A DNA stretch of 64,000 nt from JAFLCL01 sp964502175 (lineage in GTDB: Bacteria; Myxococcota_A; Polyangia; Polyangiales; Sandaracinaceae): the NCBI GenBank assembly GCA_964502175.1, contig CAZCVE010000005.1, forward strand, positions 62,001 through 126,000, written 5' to 3'. Position 1 is the first letter of the stretch; every line of letters starts with the position of its first letter. This document shows positions 24,487-32,386 of this stretch, piece by piece. Below the pieces are notes generated by a model. That model worked only from the letters and a program-made list of their open reading frames with translations. It was not told where the DNA came from and did no database searches. Both the position numbers and the translations under genes were made by a program.

Positions 24487-24550
24487 AGGTTTTGAAGGGG
24501 CTGCGGATTTGGGGTCCGCGCCCTCGGGCGGGCAGCCGTCGAGCAAGGTC

Positions 24551-24580
24551 ATCATAGAATTGATCGACAAGAAGAGTAAA
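24551..24580 (-). promoter_or_regulatory. Possible sigma-70 promoter for xis-int
   Basis: Read leftward: TTTACT, an 18-base spacer, then TATGAT, ending 65 bases before the excisionase ATG. The match is good for a GC-rich genome where such AT-rich boxes stand out. It has not been tested against other candidates. Confidence 0.4.
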
Positions 24581-24675
24581 GCAGGCCGGTCACGCTCGGG
24601 TTGGTTCTCTATGTTGACACTAGTCGAGTGCACTGGGAGGTGGCGTGCCCATCCTCCGCTGTGCACAGAAACGAC

Positions 24676-24719
24676 AAGAAGCGGGGCTCCAATATATTAT
24701 TATGGAGCTCCCGCTTCTT
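24676..24719. repeat. Strong AT-looped hairpin between int/xis and the rightward genes
   Basis: AAGAAGCGG pairs with CCGCTTCTT and CTCCA with TGGAG, with a small asymmetric internal bulge and an 11-base A/T loop (ATATATTATTA). It sits in the 434-bp gap between the leftward xis-int pair and the rightward operon, where no gene ends. It could be a bidirectional terminator, a protein site, or part of the element's att region. The rest of the gap holds only the promoter listed above. Confidence 0.5.
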
Positions 24720-24920
24720 CGTTCTGGCCATCTACACCGGAGGGCGAAACCTCCGGCTGGCAGCCCGCCGGTTCCATGAGACGCTGGGACGGCTAACTCA
24801 CGACGAAGGAGGTCTCTTCAAGCTCCATCCTTCGTCCTTGCCCCAAGCGGCGGACGTTGCCGGCATCGGTACCTAACGAGACCGTGCCTACGGCGTCAAG
24901 CGCCCGCCGCCATTCTCAAC

Positions 24921-25460
24921 ATGCCAAGACTGCCTTCGAAGCGCAGTGCCCCCGAGAGGGTGCTTGCCATTTTTCCGCATCGCCGGGTCTCCGGTCGCGT
25001 CGTTCTGAGTCGCGGCCGAGTCGTCCGTGGGAGCGTTGCCGCGATCGAGATGCGGTCCGGTCCCCGCGACCGGCTATCGTTCCTCGAAGAGAAGCTCGTT
25101 CAGGCGATCGAACGGTACGCACCGTCTGTCGTCGCCGTCGCGATCGACGAGCGCCGCCCATGCTCGTGGACCGAGCGTGTCGTGGAGATCTGTCGCCGCC
25201 ATGCGGTCGCGACCGTCGTCGTCTGCACGCAGGCGTTGATCCAGCGCCTCTTCCATCGCTCCGTTCCTCGCGGGTACGACAAGGTCGCCCAGATCGTCGC
25301 GAGTCATTTGCCCGAGCTCCGAGCGCGGGTACGCACCACGGCGGGCTCCGCTGCGGCGGCGAGCCGCAGGCGCAGCGCCGCGACCTGGCGCGCCTGCCTG
25401 GCCGCGCTCGACGTCGCCGGAGCGTTCACCTCGGCGCGTCCGCTACACGAAACCGTATGA
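24921..25460 (+). CDS. Hypothetical protein with RNase H/RuvC-like layout
   Basis: A 179-residue basic protein. The order RVLAIFPHRRVSGRVVL (strand pair), an amphipathic helix (LSFLEEKLVQAIERYAP), SVVAVAIDERR (strand), a helix, and ATVVVCTQAL (strand) resembles the RNase H-like core of RuvC/YqgF resolvases. The usual first Asp is not obvious, since the first strand has P and H where IDPG is expected. Activity is therefore uncertain. It starts a tightly overlapping rightward operon. The gene at 26328 has the same strand order and may be a distant paralogue. Confidence 0.5.
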   Translation: MPRLPSKRSAPERVLAIFPHRRVSGRVVLSRGRVVRGSVAAIEMRSGPRDRLSFLEEKLVQAIERYAPSVVAVAIDERRPCSWTERVVEICRRHAVATVVVCTQALIQRLFHRSVPRGYDKVAQIVASHLPELRARVRTTAGSAAAASRRRSAATWRACLAALDVAGAFTSARPLHETV

Positions 25461-25792
25461 CGCCGCCCCAAGCGATCATCCGGCTGCGTCGGACCGAGCT
25501 TGAGCGCGCGCTTCGCCTGCCTGTGGGCCAGCTCCAGGTGTTGGTCTTCCTCCTCACGCGTGCGTGTCCAGTGACGGCGCGCGTGTGGCATCCACCAGAG
25601 CGCATCGCCGAGTTCCTCGATCAGCCCGTTTCCTTGGTGGAAGATGCTCTCCACGCGCTCGCGGGCCGCGATTTCTTGGAAGCGCACCCGACGCTCATGC
25701 ACCAGCTCCGATGCGTGGAGCTCGGCCCCGTCTTCCAGCGCAGCCACGAGCCTCCCGAGAACCTGCCGGTAGAGCCCGGCGCTGCCGTATGA
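25457..25792 (+). CDS. Small winged-helix-like protein
   Basis: A 111-residue product whose ATG overlaps the previous stop (ATGA). It starts MTPPQAIIRLRRTELERALRLPVG and contains a helical block (GQLQVLVFLLTRACPVTARVWHP, then ERIAEFLDQPVSLVEDALHALAGRDFL) that reads like a winged helix of the replication-initiator or DnaD type. No catalytic residues are seen. It is coupled at both ends to its neighbours, so it is a fixed part of the operon. Confidence 0.55.
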   Translation: MTPPQAIIRLRRTELERALRLPVGQLQVLVFLLTRACPVTARVWHPPERIAEFLDQPVSLVEDALHALAGRDFLEAHPTLMHQLRCVELGPVFQRSHEPPENLPVEPGAAV

Positions 25793-26331
25793 GCTCGGCC
25801 CAGGAGAGCGTCTACCTGCGGTTCCGGGGGCACAGTCGCAGGTTGCCGCTCGTCTCGCTCGCCGCCGCGCTCCGCCGCGACGTCCAAGGAGCCGCTGATG
25901 CGCTCGAGATCCTGATCCAAGGCCCACCCGAGTCCCGAGCGGATGCCCCCTCGGTTGCACCGTCGGTGGGGGGTAAGGGGGGTCGGGACCGTTCGTTCGT
26001 TCGCTCCGATGCGGCTCGAGGAACCCAGTCGGTCGAAACGATCGAGTCTGGAGAGAAACTGAAGGGCGGTCGATCGATCGGATCGGAGCCATCGGCCCGG
26101 GACGAGTCCGACCACGAGGTCGCGCGACGCATCGCCTACGCTCTAGGCGACACGGAGAACGTCGGCGCGATCGAGCGCCTCGTTGCGACCTACCCCCGCG
26201 CCACGATTGAACTCGCGTTCGATCGCGCGAAGGCGGTCCCGCCGGAACGGATCCGCGTGACTCGTGGCGCTCTCTTTACAAGTCTCGTCCGCAAGCTCGC
26301 CGAACACGCGGGCTCGCATCCCATCCCGTGA
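25789..26331 (+). CDS. Hypothetical replication-module protein
   Basis: A 180-residue product, ATGA-coupled to the preceding gene. The N-terminal 45 residues are ordered (VYLRFRGHSRRLPLVSLAAALRRDVQGA), followed by a ~70-residue Ser/Gly/Glu-rich linker. A C-terminal helical domain follows (HEVARRIAYALGDTENVGAIERLVATYPRATIELAFDRA..., then FTSLVRKLAEH) that resembles the tail domains of plasmid replication proteins. It ends four bases into the next frame. Function is unknown. Confidence 0.5.
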   Translation: MSSAQESVYLRFRGHSRRLPLVSLAAALRRDVQGAADALEILIQGPPESRADAPSVAPSVGGKGGRDRSFVRSDAARGTQSVETIESGEKLKGGRSIGSEPSARDESDHEVARRIAYALGDTENVGAIERLVATYPRATIELAFDRAKAVPPERIRVTRGALFTSLVRKLAEHAGSHPIP

Positions 26332-26966
26332 CCCTCGAACCGAAGCCCCCGCGTCGCGACCCCCGCGTCCTCGCGCTCGTACCGTCAGCGGACGCCGTCG
26401 CGTACGCCGCCCTCGACGCCTGGGAGATCACCGGCATCGGCGCGATCGCTCGCGACCCGACGGGGATCGAGCTCGCGGTACGTCGGGTGATGCTCCAGAC
26501 CCGGCCGAGCATCGTCGTCCTTGCGCGAGGAGGGCGCTCATGGGGAGGCAGGAGACTCGTCCATGCGGCCGCGACGGCCTCGGCGGGATCCGGCCTCGCA
26601 CTCGTATCACTCACGGCGGTCCGTACGCGCGACCTCCTCGCGAGCGCTCCGAACATCAACGCACTCAAGGCCCAGTACCCCGAGCTGCGCGCCCTCGAGT
26701 TGGAGGACGGCCTCGACGCCGCACGCGTGGCTGCGGCGGCTCTCTCATCCCTTCCACTTCCTTCCCGAACCTATGCAACCCGCTCTTCTCGCTCCCGAGC
26801 CCTCGTGGCTGCCGGAGCTGCTCGCCGCTCTCGCGGAACGCGACGTATTGTCCAGACCTCAGCTGAGCGCCCTGCTCAGACGCGAACGGTCCGAGGTCGA
26901 CTCAGTCGTCACCGCTCTCGTTGCCCGCGGGCACGTCGGCCAGCTCGTGGGCGACGTGACGCGTGA
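26328..26966 (+). CDS. Hypothetical protein with RNase H-like layout
   Basis: Starts at a GTG overlapping the previous stop (GTGA). Residues 1-145 are well formed: RVLALVPSADAVAYAALDA, helix, RPSIVVLARG, helix, GLALVSLTAV, and ALKAQYPELRAL. The strand and helix order parallels the protein at 24921. After residue ~145 the sequence becomes Arg/Ser-rich and overlaps the next gene by 194 bases, so the true stop may have been lost to a frameshift and the listed end is doubtful. Confidence 0.45.
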   Translation: MTLEPKPPRRDPRVLALVPSADAVAYAALDAWEITGIGAIARDPTGIELAVRRVMLQTRPSIVVLARGGRSWGGRRLVHAAATASAGSGLALVSLTAVRTRDLLASAPNINALKAQYPELRALELEDGLDAARVAAAALSSLPLPSRTYATRSSRSRALVAAGAARRSRGTRRIVQTSAERPAQTRTVRGRLSRHRSRCPRARRPARGRRDA

Positions 26967-27585
26967 GACGGGGCTCAAGCTCTCACGGAAAGGCGCCCGC
27001 TACCTCGCTGAACTCACCGGCACCGAAGCGCCCGCAGTGCGTGGTCCCCGCGCCACGACCATGCTCGCGCACGAGCTCATGGTGAACGACCTCGCTGTCG
27101 TCACCAAGCTCCTCGACGATCGTGGACTCGTGAAGCTCCTCGACTTCGAGACGTCCCGCGACGTCCTGGCCGATGCAGTCCGCGTCATCCGCGGCAACAA
27201 GACCGAGCGCATCGCGCTCGTGGCCGACGCGCGCGTGGTCCTCGACACGCCCACGGGGCCGACATCACTGCTCGTCGAGATCGACATGGGCACGGTATCG
27301 CTCGCGCGCATGCGCAAGAGATACGAAGGATACGCGGCGTGGTGGCGCGCTGGCGGTCCGGGTCGGCGGTTTGGTCTTCGCTCGCTACGCCTCCTCACCA
27401 TCGCGAACCACAAGGAGCGCGCGGCACGACTGCGCGAGACGGCTGCCGAGATCGCCGACTCCGGAAGCCGCGGGCTCTTCTGGTTCGCATCCTCGGACGT
27501 GCTCGATCTGTCCGCACCTGAGCGCTTCCTCGAGCCGAGGTTCCAGACGCTCGACGGCGGTCCGCGGTCTCTCTTCGCTAGGTAG
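26773..27585 (+). CDS. Replication-relaxation (Replic_Relax) family protein
   Basis: The 270-residue product starts at ATG 26773. The N-terminal winged helix (LLAALAERDVLSRPQLSALL...) is followed by the family core: MLAHELMVNDL near 100, VADARVVLDTP near 155, and the EIDMGTVSLARMRKRYEGYAAWW stretch near 175-195. In the PF13814 family the core has a nuclease-like fold and proteins are encoded next to transfer or plasmid replication genes. It supports reading this region as an integrated mobile element with DNA-processing genes. Confidence 0.75.
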   Translation: MQPALLAPEPSWLPELLAALAERDVLSRPQLSALLRRERSEVDSVVTALVARGHVGQLVGDVTRETGLKLSRKGARYLAELTGTEAPAVRGPRATTMLAHELMVNDLAVVTKLLDDRGLVKLLDFETSRDVLADAVRVIRGNKTERIALVADARVVLDTPTGPTSLLVEIDMGTVSLARMRKRYEGYAAWWRAGGPGRRFGLRSLRLLTIANHKERAARLRETAAEIADSGSRGLFWFASSDVLDLSAPERFLEPRFQTLDGGPRSLFAR

Positions 27586-27793
27586 AGGGGGTCTGCGGCA
27601 GCGAGGACTCGCTGTCGTACACGACGTCAAGGCCGTTGAAGGTCGCCCAGGTTCGCTCGCAGTGCTTGAGCTTGCCTGGAACACCGTGCTCGACGGTCAG
27701 AGAGGTCGACGATCCGCAGACGGTGCACCTGCCACGCACGGTTGCCTTGAACACGGCGTCGAATCGTGGTCGCACGCGAAGCGCCCGGCTCAT
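27578..27793 (-). CDS. 71-residue CxxC/His small protein
   Basis: On the opposite strand, overlapping the end of the Replic_Relax gene by eight bases. The product contains GRCTVCGSSTSLTVEHGVPGK, then CERTW, giving CxxC-x9-H plus a later Cys, like a short HNH-associated or Zn-ribbon motif. The start ATG at 27793 lacks a clear ribosome site. Small zinc proteins are common in phage-like DNA. Confidence is limited because of its length. Confidence 0.45.
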   Translation of the reverse strand: MSRALRVRPRFDAVFKATVRGRCTVCGSSTSLTVEHGVPGKLKHCERTWATFNGLDVVYDSESSLPQTPST

Positions 27794-27828
27794 CGCGCGA
27801 CGGTACCACAGCCGCGGGGACGATCGCT

Positions 27829-27864
27829 GCCATGAACGACGCGCAGTCGCGCGTCGCTCATGGC
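27829..27864. promoter_or_regulatory. Inverted repeat upstream of parB (candidate parS/operator)
   Basis: GCCATGAACGACGCG and CGCGTCGCTCATGGC pair over 15 bp with one mismatch (a 16th base pair closes a 4-base loop). It lies 40 bases before the parB ATG. ParB proteins often bind inverted repeats near their own genes, so this is a natural candidate for a partition site or autoregulatory operator. Confidence 0.55.
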
Positions 27865-27904
27865 CGGGATCCTCTCTGCCAGCTGAACCGGAGTCGTTCC
27901 TTCC

Positions 27905-28768
27905 ATGACCGAATCGAACAAGACGTCACGCGTCGAGTTCAGCAGGATCGAAGTCGGAGTCTTGGGCAACGTTCGTTTCAAGCTCCGCAAGATCCCTGAG
28001 CTCGTCGAAGACATCAAGCAGCGCGGTCTCCTCGAGAACCTCGTTGTGTGGCACAAGCGCATGAAGCGCGAGCCGTTCAAACTGCCGGACGGACGCGAGA
28101 CGTGGGACCGATACATTCTCATCGCCGGGCATCGTCGCCACGAAGCCATCCGCCTCATCCGCGAGGAAGATCCGGCGGCCTTCGACAGCGTCCCTGTGAC
28201 TCTGTTCCAGGGGAATGAGGACGATGCCAAGTTCGCGATGCTCGCTGAGAACCTCGGCCGCGACGACCTCACGGCCGCCGAGGTCGCCGAGGCCGTCTAC
28301 CAGATGAAGCTTCGCGGGCACAATCAGTCCGAGATCGCCAAGCGCCTCGCAAAGAGCCAGGCGTGGGTCTCCCGCCTCCTCAAGTTCCGCGAGAACGCCT
28401 GCGAGCAGCTCCGCAGGGCCGTTGCCGACGACCACGTGCCTTTCGATCTCGCGCTCACACTCTGCGAGCTCGACGAACGTGCCCAGGAGCGAGCGCTCGC
28501 TCGCTACCTCGAGACGAAGTCGAAGGCGGGCAAGGGTGCGGCGAGCCGCGATGCCAAGAAGGACGCGGGCGCGATCGTGCGCCCCTCCTCAAAGGCCCTC
28601 GGCCGCGAGTACGACTTCCTCGTGCTCGCTCGCAAGAACGCAAGCGAGCGTCAGAAGCCGATGCTCTCGCTCGCCGAGCGCGTGCTCGCCTATGCGCTCG
28701 GGCGCGGTCCATGGCCCGACGAACTTCCGAGACCGGACGTCGACACCGACAAGCGGAGCAAGCGATGA
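27905..28768 (+). CDS. ParB/Spo0J-like DNA-binding protein
   Basis: A 287-residue protein with the ParB N-terminal domain (~10-115), including the AGHRRHEAIRL motif (the GxRRxxA CTP-binding element of the family), then the NL-rich segment ENLGRDDLTAAEVAEAVYQM, and an HTH (HNQSEIAKRLAKSQAWVSRLLKF, ~130-155). A Lys/Ser-rich linker and a small C-terminal domain follow. No ParA is adjacent, so it may act as a stand-alone regulator or licensing factor, as in some phage and ICE ParBs. It overlaps the first Zn-ribbon gene (ATGA). Confidence 0.85.
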   Translation: MTESNKTSRVEFSRIEVGVLGNVRFKLRKIPELVEDIKQRGLLENLVVWHKRMKREPFKLPDGRETWDRYILIAGHRRHEAIRLIREEDPAAFDSVPVTLFQGNEDDAKFAMLAENLGRDDLTAAEVAEAVYQMKLRGHNQSEIAKRLAKSQAWVSRLLKFRENACEQLRRAVADDHVPFDLALTLCELDERAQERALARYLETKSKAGKGAASRDAKKDAGAIVRPSSKALGREYDFLVLARKNASERQKPMLSLAERVLAYALGRGPWPDELPRPDVDTDKRSKR

Positions 28769-29064
28769 GCGCGGGGGTGGCTGCCGCATCGACGAACTCG
28801 CCCACACTCCGCTGCCCCAAGTGCGGCAACGACGGCGCAAGCGGTCGTATCCGCTGCCTCGTCGATGTCGTCTGCCAGGCGGACGTGGTCCGGCTCTTCG
28901 AGGGCGTGCTCGAGCTCGACGGATCGCTCCGTGCGCTCGGGGGACAACCGCACGATCGGCCGCGCCTCGAGTGCGTGGCGGCAGGTCTCGACGGCAGCCC
29001 GTGCGGGCACCGCTGGCCCGTGCCGGAGGGCGTGGTTCGCGTCGCGTCGAAGAGGCGCGCGTGA
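28765..29064 (+). CDS. Zn-ribbon protein 1 of a tandem pair
   Basis: A 99-residue product, ATGA-coupled to parB. The N-terminal LRCPKCGNDGAS is a zinc-ribbon knuckle; later Cys and His (LECVAAGLDGSPCGHRWPVP) complete a likely site. The next gene encodes a paralogue with the same start (RCPKCGND) and the same end (HEWPVP), so the pair arose by tandem duplication. Function is unknown; similar mini-proteins occur in phage replication modules. Confidence 0.65.
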   Translation: MSAGVAAASTNSPTLRCPKCGNDGASGRIRCLVDVVCQADVVRLFEGVLELDGSLRALGGQPHDRPRLECVAAGLDGSPCGHRWPVPEGVVRVASKRRA

Positions 29065-29357
29065 ACAGCCCGTTCCCTGAACGCGTCGGGGGCTTCCGCT
29101 GCCCCAAGTGCGGCAACGACGGCTCCCAGGGACCGCTTCGGTTCCTCGAGGACATCACCTGCTATCGCCCCGTCGTCGGAGTGAAGAACGGCGTCCTCGA
29201 GATCGACAGCCTGTATCGCACCGACGGCTACGACGATGGTGGCAACGCTCGCTTCGAGTGCGGCGGTCGCGTCCAGACCGCGGACGGTCGCGCAAGCGTG
29301 TGCGAGCACGAGTGGCCGGTACCGCCATGGCTCGGCAAACTGATCGACTGGGTCTGA
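29061..29357 (+). CDS. Zn-ribbon protein 2 of a tandem pair
   Basis: A 98-residue product starting at GTG that overlaps the previous stop (GTGA). FRCPKCGNDGSQG near residue 12 is the zinc knuckle; ARFECGGRVQTADGRASVCEHEWPVPPW is the matching C-terminal half. It ends five bases before a GGAGGAG-stem terminator, so it closes the parB transcript. Confidence 0.65.
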   Translation: MNSPFPERVGGFRCPKCGNDGSQGPLRFLEDITCYRPVVGVKNGVLEIDSLYRTDGYDDGGNARFECGGRVQTADGRASVCEHEWPVPPWLGKLIDWV

Positions 29358-29361
29358 CGCT

Positions 29362-29395
29362 GGAGGAGTCCGCTACGCGCGCTCCTCCTCTTTCT
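29362..29395 (+). terminator. GGAGGAG-stem terminator
   Basis: GGAGGAG pairs with CTCCTCC across a 13-base loop, followed by TCTTTCTCCC. It closes the parB-Zn-ribbon transcript. The same stem core is reused in terminators at 36778 and 37582. Confidence 0.6.
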
Positions 29396-29559
29396 CCCGA
29401 CCGTCTCGGCAACGAGGTGGTCGGAAGCAAGGCTTGCAGGTCCGGCCCAACCAAAGGCCCGACCGAACACCGTGCAAGGCCGCCCCGGCACGAGGCGCGG
29501 TGTGCGATCGAGGCTCGCTCGGCGTGCGCCGCGCGCAGCCTTCACCACTCACACGTTCC

Positions 29560-30753
29560 ATGACGCCGCTCGAACGCGACCGCGAGCGCGTATTGCCGTT
29601 CGCAATCACCAACCACCGCTCGCAGAAAGGGCGGCGTTTTGGCATCAAAGCGCCCGACCTCCTTCGCCACGTCTGGGTGCTCGGCAAGACCGGGATGGGT
29701 AAGACCACGCTCCTCGAGACGCTGTTCGTCGAACAGATCAACGCTGGACATGGCGCTGGCCTCATCGATCCGCACGGCGACCTCGCCGAACGAGTGCTCG
29801 GCCGGGTCCCACGCGCGAGACTTCGCGACGTCGACCTGCTCGATCCTGCCGGCACCGGGCCGAAGCTCTCGCTGAACCTGGTGGGACACCGACCGCCCAG
29901 TGACCGATCCCTGGCGGCCGCAGCCGCGCTCTCGGTGCTCAAGAAGACGTTCGACGGGTCGTGGGGACCACGCACAGAGCATGTAGTGCGAAACTCACTC
30001 CTGGCGCTCCTCGATGTGCCGCGAAGCACCCTGGAAGGCGTCCTCCGGCTCGTTGGCGAGGAACGTTTCCGCGACATGGCGCTGCGTCACGTCCGCGACC
30101 CGATCGTGCGTCGCTTCTGGGAGGAGGAGTTCGCATCCCTGCCTCCGAACTTTCGCGCGGAGGTGATCGCGCCCGTGCAGAACAAGATCGGGGCGCTGCT
30201 CTCGAACCCGTTCATCCGGGCCCATGTGGATCAGCCGAAGGCGATGTTCTCCTTCCGCGAGCTCATGGACAACGAGCGCGTGTTCATCGCGAACCTTGCG
30301 ACCGGCACGATCGGCGAGGACGCGAGCGCCTTCCTCGGTTCACTCGCGCTCGGAGCGATCCAGATGGCGGCGTACAGCCGCTCCGAGTCCAAACCCGACC
30401 GACGCCTACCGTTCACCCTGTACGTCGACGAGTTCGCGCGCTTCGTTACGCCGTCGTTCACGGAGATGCTTGCGGAGGGTCGCAAGTTCGGGCTCGGGCT
30501 CGTGGTCGCGAACCAGCACCTTGCTCAGCTCGATCCGCGGCTGCGCGGCGCGCTGCTCGGCAACGCGGGCACGCTGGTCGCGTTCCGGCTCTCCGCAGAC
30601 GACGCCGCCGCGCTTGCGTCCGAGTTCGCGCCCGAGCTTGGCAGCGAAGACCTCGCCCAGCTTGGTCGTCACGAGGTCGGAGTGAAGCTCTCCGTCGGCG
30701 GCGTGACGAGCAGTGCATTCACTGCAGAAACATGGCCGTCCGCTGATACTTGA
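29560..30753 (+). CDS. TraG/VirD4-like type IV coupling ATPase
   Basis: About 397 residues from the ATG of MTPLERDRE. Walker A GKTGMGKTT is near residue 50, LIDPHGDLAERVL near 75, and a Walker B-like LYVDEFARF near 285, followed by the ALLGNAGTLVAFRLS segment typical of this class. The DPHGD motif and sensor order are those of TraG/TraD/VirD4 and related DNA-pumping ATPases. The usual N-terminal membrane anchor is missing. No relaxase or mating-pair genes are in the window, so the element may be mobilisable, not self-transmissible. Confidence 0.8.
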   Translation: MTPLERDRERVLPFAITNHRSQKGRRFGIKAPDLLRHVWVLGKTGMGKTTLLETLFVEQINAGHGAGLIDPHGDLAERVLGRVPRARLRDVDLLDPAGTGPKLSLNLVGHRPPSDRSLAAAAALSVLKKTFDGSWGPRTEHVVRNSLLALLDVPRSTLEGVLRLVGEERFRDMALRHVRDPIVRRFWEEEFASLPPNFRAEVIAPVQNKIGALLSNPFIRAHVDQPKAMFSFRELMDNERVFIANLATGTIGEDASAFLGSLALGAIQMAAYSRSESKPDRRLPFTLYVDEFARFVTPSFTEMLAEGRKFGLGLVVANQHLAQLDPRLRGALLGNAGTLVAFRLSADDAAALASEFAPELGSEDLAQLGRHEVGVKLSVGGVTSSAFTAETWPSADT

Positions 30754-30786
30754 ACGAAGCCTCGCTTTTGGTACGCTCCAGACGGT

Positions 30787-31488
30787 ATGTCCAACTCTAG
30801 CGACATGCGCGGTCTCGGCACAGCGGAGGTGTACGACCGCGCCGCCTCCCACTACGACGCGTGGAAGTGGCAGCGTTTCTGGGAGTTGAACGAGCTGCCG
30901 ATCATCAGCCAGTGGCTGTCCGAGCTGGAGCTCGCTCCACGGTCGCGGTGTCTTGATGTCGGTACCGGCACCGGTCGCTACGCCAAGCTGTTGTCCTCGC
31001 TTGGCTGCGAAGTAGTCGGAGTGGACAGCTCGCGGGGAATGCTCGGCGTCGCACGCGAGCGCCTCCGAACGACATCTGTTCGGCTTCTGCACACTGATTT
31101 TCGGGAGCACCGCGAACGTAACGCATACGACCTGGTTCTGGCGTGCCGAGTGCTCTCGCACGTCCGACGTCCGACCCAAGTCGCGGCGCACCTCGCGTCG
31201 TTGTTGGTCGCCAGCGGCTACTTGCTTATTGCCGACCTTGATCCAGCGCATCGATACCGTCACACGCGGCTCCCGACCGACGACGGCGTGCTTGATGTTG
31301 AGACGTACAAGCACAGTGCCGAAGAATGGGAGATCGCGCTTGCCAAGCGAGGCTTTGCCCTCAGGCGGCTCAGGCACTTCTCGTTCAAGGATCTGTTGTG
31401 GAAGCCTGCGGATGGATTCACGTCTTTGGACCGCTCTGGGCGATCTCACGTGTTCTTCGTTCAGCTCTATCAACTGGATCGGACATAG
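30787..31488 (+). CDS. Class I SAM-dependent methyltransferase
   Basis: A 233-residue protein. Motif I is CLDVGTGTGRYAKLL (~58-72), the acidic motif II is EVVGVDSSRGML (~78-90), and motif IV region is YDLVLACRVLSH (~115-126). It looks like a small-molecule or cofactor methyltransferase (Methyltransf_11 type) and lacks a DNA-recognition domain. It converges on the PfkB kinase gene, whose stop is one base away. Third-position GC looks somewhat lower than in the transfer genes around it, as for cargo. Substrate unknown. Confidence 0.8.
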   Translation: MSNSSDMRGLGTAEVYDRAASHYDAWKWQRFWELNELPIISQWLSELELAPRSRCLDVGTGTGRYAKLLSSLGCEVVGVDSSRGMLGVARERLRTTSVRLLHTDFREHRERNAYDLVLACRVLSHVRRPTQVAAHLASLLVASGYLLIADLDPAHRYRHTRLPTDDGVLDVETYKHSAEEWEIALAKRGFALRRLRHFSFKDLLWKPADGFTSLDRSGRSHVFFVQLYQLDRT

Positions 31489-31489
31489 A

Positions 31490-32386
31490 CTATTTCCGTG
31501 TCTCAATGCTCTCGCGGAGGGACGCAAGGATGTCTTGTTCGTCGATCCTTGGACGAATCTCGCCGCTCTCAGCGACTCTGGCTGCAATCACGCTTCCGAG
31601 GACGGCAGAGTCGAGCAGGCTGAAGCCTCTAAGGTGACCTTCTGCCAGACCCGAGGCGAAGGCGTCGCCAGTTCCTACGTGTTCGCCGCGGACCCTGGAC
31701 AGGCGTGGAAGGCCGAACGAGCGTTCCGCCACATGCAACGTCGCGCCGAGTTGATCGCGTGTGACGACCAGGGGTCGTGCGCGTGCCTTGATGTTGTTCG
31801 TCCTGAGCCACTGGGCCTCTCGTCTATTGACGATTGATACGTCAGCGAGCCGAACCATCTCCGCAGCTTCACTCTTCCGGTACTCGAGCAAGGGGTAGGA
31901 CGGCGAGAAAAGTACCCATCCAAAGTCGCCGCGCCGGGCAAGCTTCGCGCTCAGGACGCGCATGGCCGGCCGCCGCGTCCCGACGACGACCAGCACCTTC
32001 GCGGAGGGGATTTCGTTGACCATGGGGACAAGTATCTCACGATCAGTCGTCTCGCGAAGGTACACGGCTTCGTAGCCACGCTTTCGTTGCAACACCATCA
32101 AGTAGTCTAGGTACGCGCCGTCACGTATCAGGGCACGCGACGAAATGCCTCGATCGGCCAAGATGTCGGTGACAGCACGACCATACGACTTCGGGATAAC
32201 AGCACATATCGCAACCCGACGGCCGAGCGCGGACAGGTGAACGGCGGTGTTGAGCACTCCGCCGCCGATCGCTCCTTGTGAGTAGTCCAGGGTAACGCAC
32301 GCGTTGTGTGACAGCCCGGTTGGAGCCCGCAGAAACATTTCCAGCATGATGTCCCCCAGCAGGAGGACGTCGAGCGGGCGACTCAA
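31490..32386 (-). CDS. PfkB/ribokinase-family kinase
   Basis: A 298-residue kinase. It has the N-terminal strand (LDVLLLGDIMLE), substrate-binding GGGVLNTAVHLSALG (~38-52), and the C-terminal anion hole with catalytic Asp in GTGDAFASGLAEG (~236-248). Family members phosphorylate sugars or nucleosides. Its start overlaps the stop of the dCTP-deaminase-like gene (ATGA), so the two proteins are made together; a nucleoside or deoxynucleoside substrate is therefore plausible but unproven. It converges with the methyltransferase gene. Confidence 0.8.
   Translation of the reverse strand: MSRPLDVLLLGDIMLEMFLRAPTGLSHNACVTLDYSQGAIGGGVLNTAVHLSALGRRVAICAVIPKSYGRAVTDILADRGISSRALIRDGAYLDYLMVLQRKRGYEAVYLRETTDREILVPMVNEIPSAKVLVVVGTRRPAMRVLSAKLARRGDFGWVLFSPSYPLLEYRKSEAAEMVRLADVSIVNRREAQWLRTNNIKARARPLVVTRDQLGATLHVAERSFGLPRLSRVRGEHVGTGDAFASGLAEGHLRGFSLLDSAVLGSVIAARVAESGEIRPRIDEQDILASLRESIETRK

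Noticed and set aside
24502..24522. tRNA anticodon-arm-like stem with CCCCAAA loop upstream of the excisionase gene
   Set aside because: The loop lacks the universal U33, the stem is only five pairs, and no D-, T- or acceptor arm follows.
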